From the NCBI RefSeq assembly GCF_033473495.1, contig NC_088935.1, forward strand, positions 434,001-498,000: a DNA stretch of 64,000 nucleotides, read 5' to 3'. Below the pieces are notes generated by a model. The model made no database searches, had not been told where the DNA came from, and saw only the letters and a list, made by a program, of their open reading frames with translations. Within the stretch, counting starts at the first letter, position 1; the number at the start of each line of letters is the position of its first letter. This DNA is from Cercospora beticola (lineage: Eukaryota; Ascomycota; Dothideomycetes; Mycosphaerellales; Mycosphaerellaceae). Below, one piece after another: positions 23,469 to 32,806 of the stretch. Both the position numbers and the translations under genes were made by a program.

Positions 23469-25252
23469 TCATGTCTTTCGTGGTTTCACAACAACTCGAA
23501 AGTCCTTCGGCTTCACAAACCAATAATTCTCCGTATCCAGCACACCACTCTTATCCAGCAGCTCAAAATCAAACTTCGAAACAATCATCGGGACAACCTT
23601 ATTGATCTCCAAAAACGAAATATGTCTTCCAATGCAAGTTCTCGATCCCAAGCCAAAAGGCATAAACATGCTGTCCATCACCTTCAACTTCTCAGCACTA
23701 CTGTCGATCCATCTTTCAGGTTTGAATTGTGCAGCATCAGGGCCCCAAATGTCTTCATCGTAATGGGCGACCCAGGTGTTGATGCCCAGTTCCGTGCCTT
23801 CGGGGAAGTAGTGGCCGAAGAGTTCGATGCCTCCTGAGCCTTTTGGGACTTCGCGCCAGAGGGGGAGACCGGTCGCTGCGCAGAGGCGGAGACCTTCTTT
23901 AATGCAGGCTTGAAAGTAAGCGAGTTCTTGGCTTTGTTTGAAGGAGACGCGGTCGGCGGTCATTTTACCATCTTTGATTGCTTGGTCTAGCTCGGCGCGT
24001 AGACGTTGGAGAGTATGTGGATTCGCGATCAGATGCCAGAGGACGCTGCTCAGTGATACGGCTGTGGTGTCCGATCCAGCAATAATGTTTGATATCCCGA
24101 TCATGAAGACATTATACTTGGTCATCTTCTTGTCCGGATCCTCTTCGGCGTCCATTGCGAGGCTCAAGAAGTCTCTTGGTGTTCCCTCTTCCGGCTAATG
24201 TCTTCTCCCGGCCTCCTTATCTGCAACTCGTTGAGCTTCCTTTTCTGCTATCATTTTCGTATTGAATTTCATGAGGTACGTCCGTGCTGCAGCGCCTGAT
24301 CCTGGCACTTTCTCCATGATTTTGTAGAGGAATGGATATGCCCACGAATACACTCCAGCCAGGGAAGAGAAGATCAGATTCGCGTCAAGCGATGCCACTA
24401 ACAAAAGTAGTCAGTAGGAGGTACGAAGATGTCTAAGACAAGTCTCTCGCGCGTTGGAGATGCCTTATAGCGATTAATCTTACTCATGTTCTCAATGTCT
24501 TTCCCTTCATCCAGGAAGCCAAATCTTCGACTGAAGGTGATATTGGCAATGACATCGAAAGCGTAGCATTGGAGCCAGTGATGCATATTGACTGTTCTCC
24601 CGTCTTGACACATTTCGACGAGCCTTTGGTTGAAGATGTCTTGTGCCGCTTCCACGTATGATTCGTAGTGCAGAAGACTCGACATAGCATACATGCTTTG
24701 GAACTTCCGTCGCGTCTCTGCGTGGCGCTGCATATTACGATCAGGGAATAGAGTCCATCGATCTGGTGATCTACGAACAATCGTCAGCAGCTAAGCTCAA
24801 GTTCCGGAAAGGTCTGTGTCGGTTGCAAAGTATTTGCAATCGTGTTTCTGCAGTCCTGAAGCTTCTGCTTGGGATACGGGGCTGATCAAGGGAACGTGCG
24901 TCTTCGTCACTTACGGGTGTTTCCATCCCTCATACCAGCTGGACTTGGGCATCTTTGAGCCTATACCATACACTGCCTTTTCCGGACGTGTGATGGAGAA
25001 CATATTCGGACCAAGCCGGACCACAGGAGCATAGAATTGGCCATCTTTCGCATATTTTCGATGCAATGCGATTTCTTCCCAATGAGCTTGTCCACTATAG
25101 AGACTTCGGAGGTAGGAAAGCCGAGTGAAGCGTGCGAAGAATGGACCAGGTATATCTTTCAATGGGCCGAATAAAGCTTGGTAGAGCAGGTAGATAGATC
25201 TGAGCAGTATGGCTGCGCCGGCAGCATACAGCATGAGCGTGGTTAGTACCAT
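23469..25252 (-). pseudogene. Cytochrome P450 (pisatin demethylase-like clan) with one in-frame TAG
   Basis: Exons 25252-24915, 24770-24484 and 24397-23469; all junctions keep frame and total 518 codons, the normal length. Residues 1-30 form the membrane anchor. All P450 hallmarks are present: I-helix AGSDTT (315-320), ExxR (EGLR, 376-379), PERW (435-438) and the heme loop FGLGSRTCIG with Cys463. The N-terminal part (PLKDIPGPFFARFTRL, GPNMFSITRPEKAVYG) resembles CYP57/58-type benzoate or pisatin demethylases. Codon 276 (24195-24197) is TAG in an otherwise unbroken frame, with the sequence continuing as EEGTPRDFLSLAMD. The truncated product would lack the whole heme-binding half. CAG to TAG by a single C-to-T change would explain it; a small intron is unlikely because no donor is close enough. 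Confidence 0.85.
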
Positions 25253-26277
25253 ATTGCTGATCGAGCTGTAATGGAAGGTCGAGGGCAATTATGGTCTTCC
25301 AGATTGGGAAAATGAGAATGATCTGAGCAGCGTGACGTCGTTCAGCGGAGCTGCTTACTCTCACATAGAGCTTGACAATCTTGAGTGAGACAAGTTTTTG
25401 TCGGCCTAGCGAATAGAAATAGGTTGAAAGAAGACTTGGTAAGCTGTATGCTGACTTGCTTGATTATTATATCCTATTCTCGACGCCATGAAGTCACAGT
25501 TGGAGGGGTCCTTCGTCGAGGCTCTGAACGGGTAGAAGGGTCGGGAAATAGCAAGTGAAGTGCGAGAGTTCGCGCCAGCGAGCGAACAGGCTAGCTTTGC
25601 CGGGTGTTCCGTGCAACGGAAGCATGTGGGGTGGATGTAGGCATGTTATTAGCATTGCCCCTAGGAGGAGGGAAAGCAAATCAACATAGCGTCAGCTATA
25701 TCTAACCAAGCAGTCAGCACATAAGATGGCCCATCTCCGCGGCAGAACTCAGAAGGTGCGCTCCCGTCGCTCGAACCAGACCAGGAAGCGCGACTTACGG
25801 GCGACGAGAAAGAAGCATCAGCAATAATTCTGGCACTGACTTCAGCTCATACGAGTACTGGCCGAGCATGATAACCTTCTCCGGATATCGGACGCAGTGC
25901 CTCGTGGTCGTCGACTATGCTGCATACATACTGAAGACAATTTCCACCATGGCGACTGTCTCCTTCTCAGACTGCACCTCCGAAGCGGGATGACATAAGC
26001 TTCTGTATTTTTTGCCTCAGGCGCCAACGAGGAAACCACATGTCGAACTTTCGCCTTCCCACTCTGCTTCTCCATTACTTCGTCTCTGCTACACTTTACC
26101 CCGATTGTGAGGGTTCTGCTGCAGACAATCCTTCCAGCGCCGCCACAAGCCCGTCATGGGGCTGTCTTCGCTTCGACCATGCATATGCACAGCCACGGCG
26201 TGGAGAACGTCGCAATCTCAGCTCTCTTCTCGAACGTGCTATCTAGATAGCGAAGATGCGCGACCTGGACTGGAATC
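25253..26277. other. Intergenic, about 1 kb
   Basis: Upstream regions of the P450 and the HET-DnaJ gene. A 33-codon ATG frame at 25726-25827, very rich in Arg/Lys (RTQKVRSRRSNQTRKRD), is the only notable reading frame and is probably chance. Confidence 0.5.
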
Positions 26278-27765
26278 ATGCGTCTGCTGAACATCAATAC
26301 CCTCGAATTCAAGGTATTCCCCACCGAACAGGACCGGCCCCCGTACGTCATCACAAGCCACCGTTGGTCGAACGACGAAATCACCTTTCAGCAGTTTCTC
26401 GCGCATAAATCGGACCCAAGCATTTGCCAGATGAGAGGTTTTCAAAAGATCCAGTCTTTTTGCAAATTCGTCAAGGATTGGGCCACAGGTGTTGGCGTTG
26501 ACTGGATATGGATAGACACATGCTGTATTGACAAGACCAGTAGCTCGGAGCTACAAGAGGCCATCAACTCCATGTTCCGATGGTACCCAGACGCTCTTGT
26601 ATGTTTGGCCTATCTCAAAGATGTGCGATCGTTGGATACCAGTCCAGCAGAGGTCATGAACGACGAACCTGGAAACCGCAAGATCACAGAACGTCTCGAG
26701 AAAGCCAGAGCCGCCCTCGGCCAGCAACTTGGCGGCAGATCGAACGTGGAAGACCAGGGAAGCAGGAGAGACGCACTTGATACTGGAAATGACCGCGTAC
26801 CAACGACGCCTGTAAAAGCTTCGAGGCTAAGACGTTCTCGCTATGTCGGTCGCAGCCCGTCACCAGCACGAGCGGCTCGACGGTCTGCTTCTGTGGGCCC
26901 TATCCGGGACTCCCAGAAGCCAGCCACGAAGCCTGATATAAGACCTGGAAGAGAAAACGCGACCGGAGCTGGAAAGGTGCATCGCGATGACCTGCACATT
27001 GGAGGGACTCACAGCGCATCAGTACAAAAGGATGGACCGAGAAGTTCCCAATTTGAATTCTCGCGAGGGACTGCCGAGCGTCCCTTGCCCAGATTCGCAG
27101 GATTCGGAGGCTCGAACGATCCTCAGGGCATTCTCGCCGAATTCATGCGTGGCAGCGTCAGTGATGATGAGGATCTCTTCGCTCACTTCTCGCGCGGAAG
27201 TGAAGCGCGGAAGGATGATTCTGCTTTCTGTTCCCCTCCTCCACTGCCCGAACCGAAAATCGTAGAGAGGCCCTTGCCGCTGTGATTGGAGGAAATGTTC
27301 AACGGCACCACGAAGAATTCAAAAGTTCGACGCAAGACGTACGATCGGCGGACAGGGAAAGAAGATATCGAGGACACCATTCTTGCTGTACCCATCAAGC
27401 GCGGCCTTAGGCCTGGTAGCAAGATCAAATACCCAGACATGGGCGATGATGATGACTATGACGGTTCCTCAGACCTGCACTTCATCATCAAAGATAAACC
27501 CCATCCCTTGTTTGTTCGCAATGGCAATCACCTCGAGCATACAATAGCCATCAACTCTGCAGAGGCGAAATTAGGTTGGGGTCGAATAATAACCACGATT
27601 GATGGCAAGCATCTTCAGGTCACTAAATCAGGCCGGACGGATGAGGACTGGACAGATCGTTACCCAGGCCTAGGTATGCCGTTCTCCAAAAAGCCTGAGA
27701 CCCGAGGTGACTTGATCATCAAGGTCAAATTGCCACGAAAGCCCGGCCATAGATTCAAGTTTTGA
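26278..27765 (+). pseudogene. HET-domain / DnaJ (Sis1-type) C-terminal domain chimera, split by one in-frame TGA
   Basis: One frame, no introns, 495 codons with a TGA at codon 336 (27283-27285). Residues 1-118 are the N-terminal half of a HET-E-type HET domain: MRLLNINTLEFKVF, then PPYVITSHRWSNDEITFQ, IWIDTCCIDKTSSSELQEA and NSMFRWYPDA. The domain stops after AYLKDV, before the usual RGWTLQELIAP block. Residues 119-260 are a charged Ser/Arg-rich linker. Residues 266-335 resemble the Gly/Phe-rich region of class B J-proteins (FGGSNDPQGILAEFMRG, DDEDLFAHF, KIVERPLPL). After the stop come both beta-barrel substrate-binding domains: LEEMFNGTTKNSKVRRKTYD, then KRGLRPGSKIKYPDMGD, HFIIKDKPHPLF, GWGRIITTIDGK and GLGMPFSKKPETRGD. 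No J domain is present. The stop falls inside the conserved LPLxLEE motif, where relatives have Thr or Ser. Confidence 0.75.
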
Positions 27766-28461
27766 GCATCTGAAAATACCCCGAATCCACTAAGAGAAAG
27801 ATTCATAAGTCTTTCGAGTCAATACGATCAAATTACGCAAGGCTTACATTATCTCGACTGGGTCCAGACTTACACAGAACACTCAGCTCCCTATACTAGC
27901 TCAAAGCATCAAATCGTGGTTCACCATCCCACAGACTCAAGATGCTCCGGGCTATCTTTGCTGCAACTCACGACTATATACGAGTCAGGCCTCGCTAAAC
28001 ATGGAAATTGCACGCTGGTTCAATTAAGTCTGATCATGACTTCGATTCAGGAGTTTCTAGCTACAGAGACCTGCCCTATCAAGGCTTCCACCAGAATTCA
28101 CAAACTCCCTCAAAGAAAGTATCGAAGCGCAAACGCTCTAAGCTATGCTCCCAAAAATGCGTTGTAAACCAAATAAAGCGGACCTCTCGCCACCAGAATG
28201 CAAGTCGTCAACCCTCAATTCCCCAACTCCAACCGGCTTGGAACAACATAAACGCCGGTTTTTCCAGTCCCAGTGCCAAAGCAAGCAGAATATAGCAAGA
28301 AACACCTAACTCACGACGTGTGAGCGACGACCCATCAATGCAATCAAACACAAGTAAAGACAGTTTTCTGAATACAACTCAACAACTCCGTCAGTCTTGG
28401 GCATTCACCATTTCTCGACAAAACACCATGGCCATGCCGGATCTCCGCAGAAAGAAGTCCC
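27766..28461. other. Intergenic between convergent genes
   Basis: About 700 bp of moderately AT-rich sequence with no recognisable element, presumably the two 3' UTRs. Confidence 0.55.
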
Positions 28462-29613
28462 TCACAACTTCTTTCCAGGCGGAGGCATGGTCTTCACCGC
28501 GGCGATACTCGCCTGCTTCTTCACAATGATCTCGTCCCGCTTCTGCTTGTCGGTCTTCTGTGAGAACTTCCAGCTTCCGGTCTGCTCAGCCTTGGCCATC
28601 TGCTGGCTCAGCTGAGTGATTGAGTACGCAGCGAGATGACCGACCTTCAGAATTCGCTGATCATAGTGCACAGGCTGCGACTCAACTAAACGCACAGTGC
28701 TGGTGTTGCGAAGTTCGAAGTCTGGAAGAGTGCTCTCGAAGCTCAGGACTTGAGTGCCCAGGGGGTGGGTAACACGAGTAGTGTCACCAACTTGCTTCAT
28801 GCAGGAGAACTCATACTGACGGTCCTGTGGAATCTTGACGATGCCTCCGTTGTTATGAGAAAAGATAGGCAAAGCTCGCATCAGGAACTCGGATTTCGAC
28901 ACACAAACATGCAGACGCACTTTTGTGACCTTCGGACCATCGCGAGTCTGGTAGAGAGACTGGGGGTCGGCAGTCACTTGGGGGTCAGTGTAGTAAGATG
29001 TCCACGAGATCCAGAACACATCACCGATATCAAAATCTCGCCAAGTGCGACCAGTGCTAGCATGGGTCTGGTAATTAGCAGAGTTTGAGCTAACGAACAG
29101 TGGCAGTGCCGGCTCTGGGTGAGTTGCATTTGCCGGTGGGGCTGGGGCAGATGGTACTGCTGGAGCGACTGCCCGACCAACAGGCCATTCGAAGGCCGAC
29201 TTCTTCGGCAAGGCGTAAGTCGTCGCTGTCTTTGTACGGAAGCCTCCTTGCTTGCCGCGCCAGGATCGGCCAGCTACAGACCCCTTATCTTGATTGAGCT
29301 TCACGGGCTCCTTCGTTGGTTCGATATCAATTTCGCGCTCATCGAGGGGCTCCAGAGAATCATGTCGATTGGGTTTGGCTGCAACGGATTGCGACTTGGA
29401 CTTGAGAAGTTGGTCTTTGACCCATCCACGAGATTGAGGATGTTGATACTTTCCAAAGGGCTTAAAGCCTGCTTGCTGCTGTTCAGGCTTGCAAGGTTCA
29501 TTCAAGAGGTAGGAGTGGCGCTCTGCGGAGGTCTCGACAGCACCTTGGTCTTTCGGTGTCAACTTGTCAGCACCCTGTTGGTCAGCGGACAGTTCGTCCG
29601 GGACTCGTGGCAT
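28462..29613 (-). CDS. DUF6590-like protein, 383 aa
   Basis: The first ATG is at 29613 (MPRVPDEL). Residues 1-180 are polar, Pro/Lys/Gln-rich and probably disordered. The C-terminal half holds a compact domain: TWRDFDIGDVFWISWTSYY, then VTKVRLHVCVSKSEFLMRAL, then GGIVKIPQDRQYEFSCM. It resembles the fungal DUF6590 domain, whose core is a GDVF motif followed by strands bearing conserved Val and Phe residues. No signal peptide or membrane helix. Function unknown. The assignment rests on pattern resemblance and not a search. Confidence 0.65.
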   Translation of the reverse strand: MPRVPDELSADQQGADKLTPKDQGAVETSAERHSYLLNEPCKPEQQQAGFKPFGKYQHPQSRGWVKDQLLKSKSQSVAAKPNRHDSLEPLDEREIDIEPTKEPVKLNQDKGSVAGRSWRGKQGGFRTKTATTYALPKKSAFEWPVGRAVAPAVPSAPAPPANATHPEPALPLFVSSNSANYQTHASTGRTWRDFDIGDVFWISWTSYYTDPQVTADPQSLYQTRDGPKVTKVRLHVCVSKSEFLMRALPIFSHNNGGIVKIPQDRQYEFSCMKQVGDTTRVTHPLGTQVLSFESTLPDFELRNTSTVRLVESQPVHYDQRILKVGHLAAYSITQLSQQMAKAEQTGSWKFSQKTDKQKRDEIIVKKQASIAAVKTMPPPGKKL

Positions 29614-30283
29614 GATTGCGGACAATCGATTGGGCGACAGCTGATTGTTGTTTGTTGCAAGTTGCAGTCGAGTTCTCTTCTGTTACTGGTTTGATGTAGA
29701 AGATGGGTCGGGGAAGTAGACTAAGAGTTGTGATGAAAGGGGTCGGGCGAGTGAAGGGTCACGACCGGATGTGGCCCTATTTCATCTTCATGCGTTGCGC
29801 TCGTGAAGTGTGCAAAAATGTCAACACGGGCTTCGCGGACACGCGAGGTCACAGTGAAAGGCGCTTCTGGGTACCGAAATGCTGGATCGCTTGCCATGGT
29901 ATTGATGCTCACTGCAAGCTGCAAGCTTGGAAATATGCTGACCGAGTCCACCTCCTGTTCACAGCATCACTCACCTCCTGAGCAGATTCACTGGTGAATG
30001 TGGTGAATGGTGGCAGGAGCACGTGCAAACATACCAAGAACAAAGTCAGTGTGCCTTGGCGGCGAAGTGAATGAAGCTGCAACAAAGACTTACCATTCAT
30101 TGCAAGATCCAGGAACGTGCCCAACAATCATAACCTCCTATTAATCTAATTATCATCCTTCACTGATCTGGAGTCTCGACAAACCGCAGGAATCCATATT
30201 GCATCGACTCGACCAATATCCCGAATCTAAGACACTAAGTCAATCAAACAACTGGATCGCAAAACTTCAACAACACTGCAAAG
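29614..30283. other. Divergent promoter region
   Basis: About 670 bp between two outward-facing genes. No clear regulatory motif, no coding frame. Confidence 0.5.
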
Positions 30284-31990
30284 ATGGTTCGCATGTTCCA
30301 GGGAAAAAGAAGATCGCAGACACTCGCAATCGTGACTGCATTGCTTGCTGTGCCCTTTGTCATTGTGGACAGCAATCGAGTTCACAAAGTTTTCCAGCGA
30401 TTTGCTCGCAGAAAGGGCCCAGCTGGCACCACACGAAATGGCGACTCTACGAGATCAGATCGTTCATCTGGGTCCAGACAGACTCCGCAGGGTGCAGATG
30501 GAGACGAACGTTTGAAAAAACCCAGTGTAGGCATTTCCGTGCAAGCTACGGAGACCAGTCCTGACGACCAATCTGTTCATATGGAGGTCCAAGATCCGCC
30601 ATCAATAGCTCCCGAGAGCGCACCAGGCATCCCAAATGCCGAGCACGTTGCGAACGAAGGTCCAGAAATGCAAGCCGAGCACGTTGTGAACGCAGATCCA
30701 GAAATGCAAATCGAGACCGATGATGCTTCAACTGAGCAGCAAGCCAATGACGATTCCAAGAATCAAGCTCTGCGGCGCGTGAAGTACCTAAAATTTTGTG
30801 GAGAGGACGAAAACGACTACACTCGAGGACCCATTCGCATAGTCGACGCGTCCGACGGCGTTGAAAATGTATCCTCCTTGTTATTGAATTTGGACTTCTC
30901 TCGAAAGGTTCAAGCAGCCATACAATCTCAGCGAGAAGTGCGAGCTCTGGAAAAGTCCGCTGTTGGAGAGCACCATCGATGGCGCGACCTAATTTCCCAA
31001 ATTACGATGCAAATCGCCGACTTGAACATACGAATTCTAATGGCCACCGACGAGCGCGAAGTCAACGATGACGAGGACACCGAGGAAGACTTACCATCGT
31101 TGCGTAAAGAAGTGCACAAATTGGAGGGGTTTCAGGAGGCGGTACAGTACCAAATCCGTCTTGTTGAGGCGGGCATTGAAGCCCAGAAGGAGCATCTTCA
31201 TATATGTCAAGAAAAGGTCAATGCATATCTCGAGGAAGCCTTCGTGGCAGCGAAGCTAATGGAGTCTGCTCCTGCAGACATTGAGCCCGATTTCGATGCG
31301 ATGGATTTAGAAGCCGAGTTTGGCCAGTACTGCAAGGAAATGGATGAAGAGTTTCCAGGCTGGGACGCCGACGAGAAACCGCCAGGCGATGCAGAAAGTC
31401 AGCCTGCTGCCACCATTCCGGATGACCAAGATCCAGCCCGGCAGCAAAAGATGCAAGCACAAGTTACCTGGCAGCAAGCCCATCTCAAGTTCCGGAAAGC
31501 GCAAGAAGCTTTCGATGCGCGCGAAGAGGATGCAGACCAGGACCGATGCCGGGCTGAAGAAGCAAATGAAGACCCCCTCGATTGGTCTCTGCGCTGGGTC
31601 CAACGCGGCCGCGAACTCACACGAGCCCTTATCGAGGCAGAAGAAGAGGAATCGAGAGCCCGAGCAGCTGCCGAAGAAGCCGGTGTTGATGTCGCCCAGC
31701 ACTACCAGAAGTCCCGCTTCCAGGACCATGCAAGTGACGGCTATGGCTCCGGGTACGAGCGAGGCGGCATTACTCAAGCTCCTCGAGAGCGGATCTTCGA
31801 GTGGATGTCACAAATTCCAGATGGAGAAGCCGGAGATCCCAATAAGCAGGAGCTGGTGCCGAGACCAGAAATTGATGATTGGAATTATGAAGATATTGCT
31901 ATCAATGAAAGCCGCAGCGTGATAGACGATGATCCGGGACGGCAGAAGATTGACAGTTGGTCAAGAGCGTGCGGTCGTGGTGGACGTTGA
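30284..31990 (+). CDS. Coiled-coil protein with N-terminal signal anchor, 568 aa
   Basis: Single exon, ATG at 30284. A basic N-terminus followed by a short hydrophobic helix (TLAIVTALLAVPFVIVD, residues 13-29) suggests a signal anchor or mitochondrial/ER targeting. Residues 60-170 are disordered and include a 12-residue tandem repeat. Long charged helices follow at about 205-330 and 400-470, with heptad-like Leu/Ala spacing (DLISQITMQIADLNIRILM, LRKEVHKLEGFQEAVQYQI) and Arg/Glu/Ala-rich stretches, consistent with coiled coils. The C-terminus is acidic. No catalytic motif and no family recognised; a structural or tethering role is a guess. Confidence 0.7.
   Translation: MVRMFQGKRRSQTLAIVTALLAVPFVIVDSNRVHKVFQRFARRKGPAGTTRNGDSTRSDRSSGSRQTPQGADGDERLKKPSVGISVQATETSPDDQSVHMEVQDPPSIAPESAPGIPNAEHVANEGPEMQAEHVVNADPEMQIETDDASTEQQANDDSKNQALRRVKYLKFCGEDENDYTRGPIRIVDASDGVENVSSLLLNLDFSRKVQAAIQSQREVRALEKSAVGEHHRWRDLISQITMQIADLNIRILMATDEREVNDDEDTEEDLPSLRKEVHKLEGFQEAVQYQIRLVEAGIEAQKEHLHICQEKVNAYLEEAFVAAKLMESAPADIEPDFDAMDLEAEFGQYCKEMDEEFPGWDADEKPPGDAESQPAATIPDDQDPARQQKMQAQVTWQQAHLKFRKAQEAFDAREEDADQDRCRAEEANEDPLDWSLRWVQRGRELTRALIEAEEEESRARAAAEEAGVDVAQHYQKSRFQDHASDGYGSGYERGGITQAPRERIFEWMSQIPDGEAGDPNKQELVPRPEIDDWNYEDIAINESRSVIDDDPGRQKIDSWSRACGRGGR
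30638..30709 (+). repeat. 36-nt direct repeat (2 units) inside the coiled-coil gene
   Basis: Two adjacent 36-nt units encode AEHV(A/V)NE/ADPEMQ-type repeats and differ at only a few bases, indicating recent in-frame duplication. Confidence 0.85.
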
Positions 31991-32806
31991 GCGATCTGGA
32001 TTTTGGGCAATATGGCCTGTTGGGTGATGTGGGTGGTGTCATGGCTGGAAAGCCTTGTTGTTCTTGTTATGTTTCGACCATTCTGGTCATATCCTGCTAG
32101 TTTAGCGACATGTATCTTGGTATTTTCCAATGTTGGCATTATAATATACTCAATCGAAAGGCATGTTCAACTGTTCAAAGAAACCTGTTGAGTCTTTGAT
32201 GGTCGGCTTCGGCGCGACGTTTGTTCCGTGTTGCCTGAGGCACCCAAGACGCGCCAACAGTGACAGCACGTCTGCTCTTCCACTTCCAAACAGTGCAATA
32301 CGCGCCCAAATGGCAATATCGAAACGTACTCCAGCGCTACGGAGCCTCAATTCGCGAGATTGACGTTCCAATGCTCTCCATAAGCCTCCGTTGTGCTCCT
32401 TGCCGAAGACATCTTTGCGGTCCTTCCATCGTGAACGCTGTTGACACGAAAGCGCCATTGGAAGGACGATTCCTTCCCCCGTAAGTTGAGCAGCTGCATG
32501 TTGCGAGTGTATCGTGCCTGCTGCTGCCTCGACATGCCCTCGATCGCTTCCGTTACCTCCACCTCCCATTCTGCATACAACACGACTCATCTCATACAGA
32601 TCTCTCATCCTCACAACCTTTGTGCATCCTTTGAGCGCCTATCCTTCTTGACACTGGCACAGCAGATATCTCCTGCTGGCTCTGGTGCTTTCTCTGACCT
32701 TCAAGCATCGACCATTGGCACATCCTGCTGAACAGCCATCCCTCTCCACGACGATTCGCACGCACAACTCGAGACAGTCGCTTCCTCAGATCGGAATCGC
32801 ATCGTC
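31991..32806. other. Intergenic, possible small minus-strand frame
   Basis: A 152-codon ATG frame on the minus strand (32150-32608) ends near the coiled-coil gene's 3' side. It is Arg/Gly-rich at first and more ordered later (RFDIAIWARIALFGSGRAD). Its coding status is doubtful. The rest is the upstream region of the SOD gene. Confidence 0.4.

Noticed and set aside
24150..24230. An intron removing the P450 TAG
   Set aside because: No consensus donor at a workable distance; the nearest GT would give an intron of about 33 nt and a weak donor.
27286..27765. A stand-alone short DnaJ C-terminal gene
   Set aside because: It has no ATG before the conserved LEE motif, and the Gly/Phe-like and VERPLPL segments directly upstream are in the same frame, so it is one unit with the HET part.
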